DNA of 64,000 nucleotides, taken from positions 992,625-1,056,624 of the forward strand of contig CP070686.1 of NCBI GenBank assembly GCA_020353055.1, in the 5' to 3' direction. Positions 17,613-25,801 of this stretch are shown piece after piece. The stretch comes from Caldifarciminota bacterium. Lineage in GTDB: Bacteria > Hydrothermota > Tepidihabitantia > SM23-42. Numbering within the stretch: the stretch's first letter is position 1; each line of letters starts with the position of its first letter. The notes under the pieces were generated by a model. The model did no database searches, was not told the origin of the DNA, and saw only the letters and a program-made list of their open reading frames with translations. Made by a program: the position numbers and the translations under genes.

Positions 17613-17719
17613 GGGGACAGACACACACTTTTGCAGATGTAACATCACTGTAATCTATCTTTTATCACCATAATCGACCTGCACAGCAGAAAAAGTGTAA
17701 AAAGTGTATGCCTGTCCCC
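17613..17719. repeat. REP/MITE-like palindromic element
   Basis: The ends form an imperfect inverted repeat: GGGGACAG-A-CA at 17613-17623 continuing to ACACTTTT, and its complement ending TGTCCCC at 17719, about 18 of 20 positions paired. GGGGACAGGCA-type termini are typical of REP-like elements spread by RAYT (Y1) transposases. No transposase gene lies in the window. The remaining DNA to 17934 holds two further short palindromes (17786-17804 and 17811-17827) and no gene I can support. Confidence 0.55.
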
Positions 17720-17934
17720 AATCGTTCAATGCATCCTGGCACAAATTTGACACAAGGTAAGGATAACCACTTCTATCTGCCGTAATAACATATGATATAT
17801 GTTACGCGCTACGGACTCCCCGTCCGTGAACCAACATTTTCTCAACTTTAATAAATCATCACGAATGCTTGTTTTATTATGCTATAATGATAAATAACAA
17901 CTTATTGCATCTTCTTAGATCGGGAGTCTCGATG

Positions 17935-17962
17935 TTGACATAGCAGACCTATATATTATAAT
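17935..17962 (+). promoter_or_regulatory. Promoter of the AT-rich HEAT-like gene
   Basis: TTGACA at 17935-17940, 16-bp spacer, TATAAT at 17957-17962. An ATG at 17961 overlaps the -10 box and is therefore unlikely to be used. The ATG at 17979 has AGGAAG 4 nt upstream, and the predicted leader starts at that site. Confidence 0.8.
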
Positions 17963-17978
17963 GCTAGCAGGAAGAACT

Positions 17979-20129
17979 ATGTCAAAAGCAAATTCTAATG
18001 TAAATATAGATGAATATAGATTTCCTACAATACCAAAACACTCTATCCCAATTGTATTTCTCATATTTGTATTCGGTTTATTCTCATACGTTAACAGTTC
18101 ATATATTAGTGATCCATGGAAAGTCGTTAAAGAGGCTGATATTATAGTGGAAGGAAGATTCGAGAGTCATATTGATACAACTATGCTTGGTATATTCAAG
18201 ATTACACATATGTATAAGGGTAAAACAGACACAGACAAAATAGTTGTTTATTTATATAATCAAGAATATTATCGTATAACCCCAATCCAAGTCTCAGAAA
18301 GGATGTTATTGATTCTGAAATCAAGGAAAGCGGCTGACCTGAACGTGCGAAAACTCTATGACAGTTATGAATCAATCGATGCACCACTTTATATCCCCGC
18401 TCAACAACCAGCAGCAGTATTTTCTATATTAGATATAGCTAACGATTTACGAAGATGGGATATTGAAAAATATTTATGGATAAACGAAGTTCTGCAGTGT
18501 GATAGTAGTGAACGTTATGATAAATTATTTTCAAGTATTAATAGTCCTAACGGGATAATACAGAGTTATGCCATGCGTGCTCTATCGGAGGATATTAATA
18601 ATGAAATCCAACGCCTTACATCATTCGAGGAAAAAGCAGAACGATACGTAACGCTTCTTGATACCACCAACATCGTGAATCTCGAACTTTTTGCTTTACG
18701 ATTTTTTACTGAAAATTATTACCCGGCGGTCTATCCAGTTTTGTTGCGCCGCTTTGAAAATATGCCAGATTCTGTGCTACATGTAATCCGTTATTACATT
18801 GAAACATTTGAGAAATATCTTGATTCTACAACCGTGCTCATATTGTTTCATCGTATAGTTGATTGGGATTATATTTACTATGCTTGGTTTGACTACCCAT
18901 ATCGTCAGAACAGGCTTGGTTTGCTCGGTTATGCTGAGAAAGTTGCTCAAATGTTGAACTCCCATTTACCGCAAAAAAGGCATGAAATATATTCTCAGTT
19001 AAATCGAGAATTCAGTTCAAGGAGCCAGGATTCACTATTTACAGATCTGATTTTTCCTTATATGGATAAAATTTATGCATCATACGTAACACCCCATCGC
19101 ACTGAATTTTTAACGGAAATGTATGAAAGGACCAGAGAAAGTAGAATATTGCCGTTGATGGCAAAAGGGGGTGAATTGAGTGCATTGCCTTACCTAACAA
19201 ACGCTTTATATGATAGTGCATATTCAGTTGAAGCTGTTCTTTCTGCGCTTGGTTCCTATACAGATAAAGAGGTTGGTTCTCTTCTTGTTGACTTCATAGA
19301 AAACACAGACAACAAATCCTTAAAGAATAGCGCCATTGACGTTCTGACTAAGGTGCTTTCTAATACACAACAAACTCCATCTCCAAAAACAATAGGTTTT
19401 GTGATGGGTATGCTCAAATCATGGGAGAGTTGGGATATGAGAGCAGGAGGAGTGAACCAACTACTGAACTTAGTCAGTGCTTCCAAATCGGACACAATGG
19501 CTGTTTTACTCATAGCGAATATAACGAAATCAACGAATTCTGAAAAAAAGAAAGCATTGATCCACAAATTAGATGTAAAAAACTCAGACAAGATTTTTGA
19601 TTTTTTGTTGTCAGTAATGATCAATAATTCTGAAACACTTAGTGTTAGGAAAGCCGCTCTTTGGCAACTTGCTAGGGATAGAGAGCCGCGGATTTGTAAG
19701 GCAATATATGATATTGCAGCTTCAAAAGGTGATGATATTTCCCTGCGTATAGAAGCAATAGGCCTTTTATTGGATCGTCAGAAAGAACTGTCTCTAGCCG
19801 TTATCCCTCTAATTGACGTTATGGAAACCCTCACCACATGGAAGGAATACAAGGATCTTTGGAGTTGGACTGGGTATATGAGCTACATATCGGATGATGA
19901 TTTAAATAATGAATCGAGGAATGAGTTCGATTACTGTCTGAGAAAGTTCTACGTAGAGTATTTGATAAACGAGCCTGTTACCACGCGTTTTGAATTCATA
20001 CGGACTTTCCGCACAAGAACCGATTGGAAGTTGTATGAAACCTATAGCACAGCTACTCAGGATCCCGACAAATATATAAAAGAAGAAGCTCAATATGCAT
20101 TAGAGGAAATTAGTAGAGAAAACCGTTAG
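17979..20129 (+). CDS. Large exported protein of unknown function with HEAT-like repeats
   Basis: The 716-residue protein has one hydrophobic segment near the N-terminus (about residues 20-39), which could be an uncleaved anchor or a signal peptide. Next comes a short beta-rich domain (about 45-130) with the pattern ADIIVEGRFES and FKITHMYKGK, as in extracytoplasmic modules often annotated on secreted proteins. From about 180 to the end it is helical, with loosely repeated segments such as RESRILPLMAKGG and DISLRIEAIGLLLDR that resemble HEAT repeats. The gene is visibly richer in A and T than its neighbours, with many ATA and TTA codons. It stands alone between a REP-like palindrome and a strong terminator, so recent acquisition is plausible. 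Function is not recognised. Confidence 0.7.
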   Translation: MSKANSNVNIDEYRFPTIPKHSIPIVFLIFVFGLFSYVNSSYISDPWKVVKEADIIVEGRFESHIDTTMLGIFKITHMYKGKTDTDKIVVYLYNQEYYRITPIQVSERMLLILKSRKAADLNVRKLYDSYESIDAPLYIPAQQPAAVFSILDIANDLRRWDIEKYLWINEVLQCDSSERYDKLFSSINSPNGIIQSYAMRALSEDINNEIQRLTSFEEKAERYVTLLDTTNIVNLELFALRFFTENYYPAVYPVLLRRFENMPDSVLHVIRYYIETFEKYLDSTTVLILFHRIVDWDYIYYAWFDYPYRQNRLGLLGYAEKVAQMLNSHLPQKRHEIYSQLNREFSSRSQDSLFTDLIFPYMDKIYASYVTPHRTEFLTEMYERTRESRILPLMAKGGELSALPYLTNALYDSAYSVEAVLSALGSYTDKEVGSLLVDFIENTDNKSLKNSAIDVLTKVLSNTQQTPSPKTIGFVMGMLKSWESWDMRAGGVNQLLNLVSASKSDTMAVLLIANITKSTNSEKKKALIHKLDVKNSDKIFDFLLSVMINNSETLSVRKAALWQLARDREPRICKAIYDIAASKGDDISLRIEAIGLLLDRQKELSLAVIPLIDVMETLTTWKEYKDLWSWTGYMSYISDDDLNNESRNEFDYCLRKFYVEYLINEPVTTRFEFIRTFRTRTDWKLYETYSTATQDPDKYIKEEAQYALEEISRENR

Positions 20130-20165
20130 GCCTATTGGCGCTAAGAAGAGAACGACAAAAACGTA

Positions 20166-20195
20166 GGGGAGTGATTTTATTCACTCCCCTTTTTT
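20166..20195 (+). terminator. Intrinsic terminator after the HEAT-like gene
   Basis: Perfect 8-bp stem GGGGAGTG/CACTCCCC (20166-20173 with 20182-20189) with an 8-nt loop, followed by six T. Confidence 0.9.
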
Positions 20196-20774
20196 GCTTG
20201 TGCCATATCTGTCCCAAAACATATGGGTGCAAAGGGAGACACCCCCTTCTCTCCAAAAAAGCTTTCTGCAAACGCCGAAAACTTCCTGGAGACCTCAGAT
20301 CCCCCCTCCCGGCGATCGCGAACGCTAATTGCTTGTGGTTATCGCCGAGTTGGAAGACTCCTGCCACTTTAATCAGGCTCATGCCACTCTTCTTAGATCT
20401 ATCGATAAGGCTAAATAATAGACAGAATTCCACCGCTTCTGCATTACTATTCTTGATGAAAAAGGAAGCGGTATCCTCGTGAATTCAAATGCACATACTG
20501 ATGCATTAATTCACGGGACCAGCAATGGACAGAAAGGTGCAAGTGATTGATTGACAAGCTTTTGGGCGGTTTTCACCGCAATTTAAGAAGTTACGAAAAA
20601 TCATCGATTCGGATTCTCTCTCGATATCGAAGTCTCGATATCGTCGAGACGAGATGGAAGTCCGTTGCCCTATCAGGGAAACCCACATCGAATTATTGCA
20701 AGATCAACATTCCTCCACTTTGTAACTTGAAAAACAGGTGTTTATTCATGATTTTGTCCTTTAACAGCATAGCA
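20196..20774. other. Gene-poor region of about 580 bp
   Basis: No ORF here has a recognisable product, a ribosome site or one of the window's typical promoters. It contains a strong hairpin at 20478-20515 (14-16 nt arms with a 2-nt bulge). It also has two 11-bp direct repeats TCTCGATATCG at 20619-20629 and 20633-20643, each including the palindrome CGATATCG. It may hold a decayed gene, an RNA or remnants of a repeat. I cannot say which. Confidence 0.4.
20478..20515. repeat. Long imperfect inverted repeat
   Basis: CGTGAATT-CA-AATGCA pairs with TGCATTAATTCACG across an 8-nt loop; only a 2-nt bulge breaks the stem. There is no T-run on either side. Confidence 0.5.
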
Positions 20775-20802
20775 TTGACAAAAACACACCATTAATTATA
20801 CT
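20775..20802 (+). promoter_or_regulatory. Promoter of the DUF2007 gene
   Basis: TTGACA at 20775-20780, 16-bp spacer, TATACT at 20797-20802, then 5 nt to the ATG at 20808. Confidence 0.85.
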
Positions 20803-20807
20803 CGTTC

Positions 20808-21074
20808 ATGCTCAAGAGTGTTTACCTCGCCCCCGACGAATTCATTGCCATAACGATCAAGGAAATGCTCGCCGGCAAGAACATAAAAGCGATCACCCGG
20901 CGCTTCGAAACGACCTGGTTGGACGGGCTACCCAAGATCATGAAGGGCGGTTGGGGCGACGTTCTGGTAGATGAAAAAGACGAAAAAGATGCCGAGAAGT
21001 ACATCCGGGAATTTCTCGAAGAACACCAAGAACTCGAGCCGGACAGTGAACAAGACAACAAAGATAATACTTAG
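20808..21074 (+). CDS. DUF2007-like small protein
   Basis: The 88-residue protein follows the DUF2007 pattern: an N-terminal strand and a helix of the form VYLAPDEFIAITIKEML. A short central region ending in WGDVLV is followed by a helix DEKDAEKYIREFL. Such domains occur alone or attached to zinc ribbons and are described as putative signal-transducing modules; their biochemical role is not established. The acidic C-terminal tail (about 73-88) is likely disordered. The gene is a single unit with its own leaderless-type promoter. Confidence 0.65.
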   Translation: MLKSVYLAPDEFIAITIKEMLAGKNIKAITRRFETTWLDGLPKIMKGGWGDVLVDEKDEKDAEKYIREFLEEHQELEPDSEQDNKDNT

Positions 21075-21143
21075 ATAGAGCAAACCTTCAGTTCTGCAAT
21101 CCGTTCTCGTATGGCAAGAGCCTTGCCCTACGCTTCATCGGGG

Positions 21144-21184
21144 GAGATTGCTTCGCTCTGCTACGCAGAGCTCGCAATGACAGG
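21144..21184. repeat. Small dispersed-type repeat
   Basis: The stretch GAGATTGCTTCGC... ending CTCGCAATGACAG has complementary ends (ATTGC and GCAAT) and an internal hairpin CTCTGC/GCAGAG at 21156-21170. Elements with these ends recur in intergenic DNA of many environmental bacteria. A second, unrelated-looking hairpin CGACGGC/GCCGTCG lies at 21224-21243, just before the next promoter. Confidence 0.45.
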
Positions 21185-21250
21185 GTAGATAATATTGCAT
21201 CCACAATCTTCATTTATTGAGATCGACGGCGGCGCAGCCGTCGTGATTGC

Positions 21251-21278
21251 TTGACATCCATATCTCCCTTGTTATAAT
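21251..21278 (+). promoter_or_regulatory. Promoter of the lipoprotein-B12 importer operon
   Basis: TTGACA at 21251-21256, 16-bp spacer, TATAAT at 21273-21278, then 5 nt to a GTG start at 21284. The spacing supports this GTG as the start. Confidence 0.85.
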
Positions 21279-21283
21279 AGGCT

Positions 21284-22228
21284 GTGAAATGGCATCTGCT
21301 ACTAACCTTCGTCATTCTGGTGATGCTATCATGTATTCCCGGCGTAGCACCACGAGTCGGTCGCATTGAAGCCGTATACATCGGTTCAATATTGGAAGAC
21401 ATCCGCCGGGACAAACCGATCAGCGCAGGAGTAACCGACCTTGAAGGCATAAAAATCGTCCACACGATAACCGAACCCGTATTCATGGAATATTTTCTCC
21501 AGCGTATGGGTTTGCACGAACTATTGAGTGACCTTGATATTGATTTTGTCATCGGCGACACGGTGGTATATAGTGACAAATATTTTTCTATTCAGAAATC
21601 GATGGGATATGCCATCAAGAACATACGGGGACTTAGATTCGCTATGGTATGCAATGCCGAAGACTCACTGACTGTGCAAGATCAGATAAGCATTTCGTTA
21701 TTGAAAGAGCGCAGCGACATACTGTGGGTCATCGATAAGGATCTCCTCGCTATGTCACCCGCTGTGATCAAATTCCACGTCGATGGAAGAGCACTCTCCG
21801 ATACCAGTATATCGACGATCAAGGTGAAGGATGACGCTAACCTGATGCGCAAAATACGTGACTTCAGGGCAAGAATCGAAAAAGAATTGAACAGCGAAAT
21901 TCTACTTGGGGAACCCATCGATGACCACGTCTTTTCAACTATCGTGGAGAAGGAAAAAGTTGATGTTATAATCTACCCCCAGGACCTCTTTACCCAAACC
22001 GGGGATAAAGTTTCAATGACGCTCCGCGCGCTAATGGAAAGCATCGCATTTGAAACGAAATTCAGAAAGACCGAGATGGAACCTGAAGAGATCTCGGAAA
22101 TCTGCACGAATGCCGGTTATTTAAAGTGGGGAAATCTTAAAGAAACAAATATCGTTCTAGTACCTGACGCAAAGTCAGGAGAGCACATTTTCGATTATTA
22201 TTATGAAAGGAAAGAGAATGAAGATTAA
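21284..22228 (+). CDS. Lipoprotein of unknown function
   Basis: The 314-residue protein begins with a lipoprotein signal peptide: hydrophobic residues 4-15 and a lipobox ending at Cys17 (LVMLSC). The mature part is mixed alpha/beta with no motif I recognise. Segments such as LRFAMVCNAEDSL and RSDILWVIDKDLL suggest a Rossmann-like or phosphoesterase-like core. The GTG start is set by the promoter spacing and gives a good signal peptide. It overlaps the next gene, a membrane protein, and lies upstream of an ABC importer of the vitamin B12 type, so it may act in the same uptake or in envelope stress. That link is by position only. Confidence 0.7.
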   Translation: MKWHLLLTFVILVMLSCIPGVAPRVGRIEAVYIGSILEDIRRDKPISAGVTDLEGIKIVHTITEPVFMEYFLQRMGLHELLSDLDIDFVIGDTVVYSDKYFSIQKSMGYAIKNIRGLRFAMVCNAEDSLTVQDQISISLLKERSDILWVIDKDLLAMSPAVIKFHVDGRALSDTSISTIKVKDDANLMRKIRDFRARIEKELNSEILLGEPIDDHVFSTIVEKEKVDVIIYPQDLFTQTGDKVSMTLRALMESIAFETKFRKTEMEPEEISEICTNAGYLKWGNLKETNIVLVPDAKSGEHIFDYYYERKENED

Positions 22229-22871
22229 CTGGAAAAGACTTGCCTGGGTAGTATTCGTCATACTCTACGCTGGTTTATTCTTCTTCAATTGTCTCAAACC
22301 TTTTAACAACTGGTTCGCACCTTACGTCTTTACCATCATCCTCGTGGTCTGGTTGGCTTACGAATACTACAACAAAAATCTCTTTTTTCAATCAGGTCTC
22401 ATTCCCGATTCCTTGTATTTTTGGTTATCCCGAGCCCTGTTCGCGCTTTTCTTCTATTCTTCCTTTGTGATCGGCATCGCTACGGTGATATGGTGGCCAA
22501 AAAACCAGATGGGCCTCTACCCCTTTGTCAATATTCTAGGGATAGCAGTACTGGTTGTCTCGATCTACCTCAGGCAAATAACTTTCCATAAAAAACCCAA
22601 CGACCGCGAAAAAGTAAAATACTTTTATCTGAGTCTGTGCCTGTTGAACATCTCCATCGCCTTGGGCTACGGTTCGTTATTTCTACTGGGATACGCTGTT
22701 GTCATCGGTCTTCCGCTTACCTACTGGAACTATTGGCACGAGGGAAAAGTCCTATCCGACTTCGCCGACTATATCAAAAAGCAGGGTGTAGCTAGCACCA
22801 AAGGCATCAATTACACAAAATACTGGGGAAAATATCTCGCCAGCAGAGAGAAAAAGCCGAAGCAAAAGTAA
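22218..22871 (+). CDS. Multispanning membrane protein of unknown function
   Basis: The 217-residue protein has about six hydrophobic segments spread from residue 7 to about 178, and a basic C-terminal tail. The overall size and layout resemble small integral membrane methyltransferases of the isoprenylcysteine type, but the conserved C-terminal motif of that family is not visible. I do not assign it. The ATG at 22218 is chosen over the one at 22203 because AAAGGA lies at proper distance upstream. It overlaps the 3' end of the lipoprotein gene by 11 bp and precedes btuF by 9 bp. Confidence 0.65.
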   Translation: MKINWKRLAWVVFVILYAGLFFFNCLKPFNNWFAPYVFTIILVVWLAYEYYNKNLFFQSGLIPDSLYFWLSRALFALFFYSSFVIGIATVIWWPKNQMGLYPFVNILGIAVLVVSIYLRQITFHKKPNDREKVKYFYLSLCLLNISIALGYGSLFLLGYAVVIGLPLTYWNYWHEGKVLSDFADYIKKQGVASTKGINYTKYWGKYLASREKKPKQK

Positions 22872-22880
22872 TATTCATTA

Positions 22881-23693
22881 ATGTTTTCGTCAAAACGAAG
22901 AATCATCTTCACATCATTTTTACTCCTATTTTCTCTCTTATCGTGCGCTCAGAATCATAAAAGAGATGGTTACCGGATCGTTTCATTATCCCCGGCGATG
23001 ACCGAGATCCTTTTTAGTATCGGTGCCGGCGACAAAATAGTCGGTGTTACTACATTTTGCACTTTTCCGCCGGAGGCAAAAGAAATCACCAAGGTCGGTG
23101 ATTTCTCGCATCCTTCGATCGAGCGCATAATCGGACTGAATCCAGATCTGGTAATCGTGAACCTACCTGAACAGAGCCGCGTTAAAAAAGAACTCGATAA
23201 ACTAAAGGTCAAGACATTTGTATCTTCGCCTGCGTCTCTGTCAGAACTCTACAGCGAATTAGCTGCACTCGGTACTGAACTGGGTCAACGAAGAGCAGCG
23301 GATTCACTGATATCATACATGAAACAGAACCTACAGGCAGTAACCCCTGCTGAGCGCAGGAGGGTGTACATTGAGATATCACCAAGACCGCTCATCACGA
23401 TCGGCTCGGCTACCTTCCTGAACGACTTGATCCATGACGCAGGTGGGGTCAACATCTTCACCGACCTGAGCAAAGACTATCCCGTAGTCACACAGGAAGC
23501 GGTAATTGCCAGAAATCCTGAAGTAATCATCGTGCTACACCCCCTGGACATAACCGGACGCGTAGGCTGGCAGAGTATTCATGCAATAAAAAATGGCAAC
23601 ATCTACGGAAATCTGGATCCAGATCAACTCATGCGACCCGGCCCGAGGCTGGTCGATGGTTTCAGAAAATTGAGAGAAATCCTCAATGATTAA
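22881..23693 (+). CDS. btuF: BtuF-like ABC importer substrate-binding lipoprotein
   Basis: The 270-residue protein has a lipoprotein signal (lipobox LLSC, Cys22) and a helical-backbone periplasmic-binding fold of the BtuF/FhuD class. The typical opening IVSLSPAMTEILFSIGAGDKIVG is at about 32-54, and GDFSHPSIERIIGLNPDLVI at about 73-92. These proteins capture corrinoids or metal chelates and hand them to a FecCD-type permease. Immediately downstream are the permease (8-bp overlap) and the ATPase, so the importer is complete except for an outer-membrane receptor. Vitamin B12 is the best guess; haem or a siderophore cannot be excluded. Confidence 0.8.
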   Translation: MFSSKRRIIFTSFLLLFSLLSCAQNHKRDGYRIVSLSPAMTEILFSIGAGDKIVGVTTFCTFPPEAKEITKVGDFSHPSIERIIGLNPDLVIVNLPEQSRVKKELDKLKVKTFVSSPASLSELYSELAALGTELGQRRAADSLISYMKQNLQAVTPAERRRVYIEISPRPLITIGSATFLNDLIHDAGGVNIFTDLSKDYPVVTQEAVIARNPEVIIVLHPLDITGRVGWQSIHAIKNGNIYGNLDPDQLMRPGPRLVDGFRKLREILND

Positions 23694-24591
23694 AATAACC
23701 CTGATGATCATCGCCTTTCTGATGGCCGTAGCGGTCGGGATCCTCGCGGGCCCGGCGGCGCTGGACGCGCAGATCATTCAATTGCGTGTCTGGAGGGTAG
23801 TTCTGGGTATATTTGCCGGTGGCGTGCTTGCATTCTGCGGTTGTCTTCTGCAGGGATTATTCGGCAACCCCCTCGTCGAACCCTATACCCTTGGTTCTGC
23901 ATCTGGTGCTGCGTTGGGCGCCTCGATCGGTATTCTAATTTTCGGTGCCATAAGCCCTATCCTTGCCTTTCTTGGTTCGCTCGGGACGGGCCTCTTCGTT
24001 TACACGGTTGCGCGTATCGAAGGAGGACTTCTAAGAGACCGCCTCATCCTTGCCGGTGTAGTAATGAGCTTCTTATGTTCATCCCTCGTCATGATCATAA
24101 TGGTTGTCGGTGGACGGGAACTATACGAAATCCTATACTTACTCATGGGCTACCTTGGGGTTATCATCAATAGCTCAAACCGAATGATGATCATCGTATT
24201 GATCATAATTTCCCTGGGGCTTGTTGCTTTCCTTTACAGATTCCACCGTGAACTGGATATCATTTCTCAAGGCAGTGAAACCGCTGCCGGACTGGGTATT
24301 AACATCCAGACTTTTTCGATTATCGTGTTTTTTTCGAGCGCACTGCTCATCGGTCTGACCGTATCGATCGTCGGTGCCATAGGCTTTGTCGGGCTGATCG
24401 TACCTCACGTTTCAAAACTACTTTTCGGACCAAAACACAGATTCAATCTCGGCGCATCGTTTATTCTCGGTGCAACATTCCTGCTCTTCGCCGATGCGCT
24501 TTCTCGAGTCATTACCGTTTACGAACTGCCGGTCGGTGTTGTAACATCATTGGTTGGTGTTCCGTTCTTCATATTTTTATACAAGAGATGA
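23686..24591 (+). CDS. btuC: BtuC-like permease (FecCD family)
   Basis: The 301-residue membrane protein has the FecCD permease pattern with about nine or ten hydrophobic segments. Family signatures include GNPLVEPYTLGSASGAALGAS (about 64-84), the GSETAAGLGIN coupling region (about 192-202) and GFVGLIVPHVSKLL (about 231-244). It forms the transmembrane channel for the substrate delivered by BtuF. It is a little shorter than the usual 325-335, mainly at the N-terminus. The start overlaps btuF by 8 bp and the end overlaps btuD by 4 bp. Confidence 0.87.
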   Translation: MIKITLMIIAFLMAVAVGILAGPAALDAQIIQLRVWRVVLGIFAGGVLAFCGCLLQGLFGNPLVEPYTLGSASGAALGASIGILIFGAISPILAFLGSLGTGLFVYTVARIEGGLLRDRLILAGVVMSFLCSSLVMIIMVVGGRELYEILYLLMGYLGVIINSSNRMMIIVLIIISLGLVAFLYRFHRELDIISQGSETAAGLGINIQTFSIIVFFSSALLIGLTVSIVGAIGFVGLIVPHVSKLLFGPKHRFNLGASFILGATFLLFADALSRVITVYELPVGVVTSLVGVPFFIFLYKR

Positions 24592-25364
24592 ACGCGCTGC
24601 AGGTTATAAACGCACGATTCCATTACGATACTAGTGTAGTGATCGATAACGTATCACTTTCGCTGACAAAGGGTGAATTCCTCGGGATAATCGGGCCCAA
24701 CGGCGCCGGCAAATCAACGATGCTACGGCTCATGTGTGGCATCCTGAAGCCGAGAAGCGGCGATATCACACTCTTTGACAAAACACTTTCTGAACAATCT
24801 CAAAAAACCATTGCCCGGCAGATCGCTTTCGTTCCGCAGGAAACACATTTCACTTTGAATTTCACGGTCGAGGATGTCGTGATGCTGGGACGTTATCCGT
24901 ACCAGCGTCCGTTTGCGCGCGAGGAAAAAAAGGACTTCGAGGCAATCGATTACGCGATTGCCGCAGCGCAGGTTGAGCATTTGCGCAAAAGACCAATTAA
25001 TTCCCTATCATCAGGGGAAAGACAGCGTGTGGTGATCGCTCGGGCGCTTGCCCAAGTGCCCCGCATATTGTTACTCGACGAACCGACGAGTCACCTCGAT
25101 CTCCATCATCAGTACTCAATAATGGAATCGCTTAAGAAGTTAAATGCTGAAGGTCTCACGGTCGCAGTCGTGCATCATGACCTTAACCTGGCCAGCCTAT
25201 ATTGCGCGCGCCTCGTGCTTATGCATGGAGGAAGAATCGTGGCCAGCGGCACTCCGAATAAATTGATCAACGAAGAGACCCTGAATCAAGTATATGGCGC
25301 AAAGGTCCGGATCGTACAGCATCCGGATAGAGGGGTGCCACAGATATTTCTTCACACCGAGTGA
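24588..25364 (+). CDS. btuD: BtuD-like ABC transporter ATPase
   Basis: The 258-residue ATPase drives the importer encoded by the two preceding genes. Walker A GPNGAGKST is at 36-44, the Q-loop lies near residue 84, the signature LSSGE is at 140-144, Walker B LLLDEP at 161-166, and the H-loop His is in VHHDLN near 195. The FecE/BtuD subfamily is indicated by the companion genes and by features such as GRYPYQRPF (101-109). Its start overlaps the permease stop by 4 bp. The next gene, yjbQ, begins 4 nt after the stop. Confidence 0.9.
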   Translation: MNALQVINARFHYDTSVVIDNVSLSLTKGEFLGIIGPNGAGKSTMLRLMCGILKPRSGDITLFDKTLSEQSQKTIARQIAFVPQETHFTLNFTVEDVVMLGRYPYQRPFAREEKKDFEAIDYAIAAAQVEHLRKRPINSLSSGERQRVVIARALAQVPRILLLDEPTSHLDLHHQYSIMESLKKLNAEGLTVAVVHHDLNLASLYCARLVLMHGGRIVASGTPNKLINEETLNQVYGAKVRIVQHPDRGVPQIFLHTE

Positions 25365-25368
25365 AACT

Positions 25369-25788
25369 ATGAAGATCATCAATGAAAGACTTTCGCTGCA
25401 GACCAAAGGTCCTGGCGACCTGATCAACATCACCGAAGAAATAACCAAAAGCCTGGCGGCAACAAAACTGAAAACAGGTCATGTTATCGTATTCCATATT
25501 GGATCAACGGCAGCGATTACGACTTTTGAATACGAACGCGGGATGATAAAGGACATGCAGGAACTATACGAAAAAATCGTGCCGCATAACAAACACTATC
25601 ATCATGATGATACATGGGGAGATGCTAACGGGTTCAGCCATTTGCGTGCCGCGCTGCAGGGCCCTTCACTGACCATCCCCTTTGAAAACGGCGAACTCTT
25701 GTTGGGCACGTGGCAGCAGGTGGTGCTTGCCGAATTCGACAACAAACCACGAAACCGCCAGGTCGTGGTGCAAATCATCGGCGAGTAA
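25369..25788 (+). CDS. yjbQ: YjbQ family protein (UPF0047)
   Basis: The 139-residue protein matches YjbQ, a small trimeric protein with a thiamine-phosphate-synthase-like side activity and an unsettled main role. Family motifs are GHVIVFHIGSTAAITTFEYE in the first third, HHDDTWGDANGFSHLRAALQGPS in the middle with metal-binding histidines, and GTWQQVVLAEFDNKPRNRQ near the end. The ATG at 25369 gives the normal length; a longer frame from 25294 would lie inside btuD. It is the last gene of the operon, a position that may reflect cofactor metabolism but proves nothing. Confidence 0.88.
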   Translation: MKIINERLSLQTKGPGDLINITEEITKSLAATKLKTGHVIVFHIGSTAAITTFEYERGMIKDMQELYEKIVPHNKHYHHDDTWGDANGFSHLRAALQGPSLTIPFENGELLLGTWQQVVLAEFDNKPRNRQVVVQIIGE

Positions 25789-25801
25789 GCAAAACACGTC
25801 C

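Noticed and set aside
17883..17888. TATAAT sequence upstream of the HEAT-like gene
   Set aside because: There is no -35 box 16 bp upstream and a full promoter lies closer to the gene.
20110..20482. Overlapping open frames on both strands after the HEAT-like gene
   Set aside because: Neither has a ribosome site, a recognisable domain or the typical promoter; the minus-strand frame would cross the terminator and both have atypical composition.
22218..22871. Isoprenylcysteine-type methyltransferase
   Set aside because: Size and hydrophobic pattern fit, but the family's C-terminal motif is not visible.
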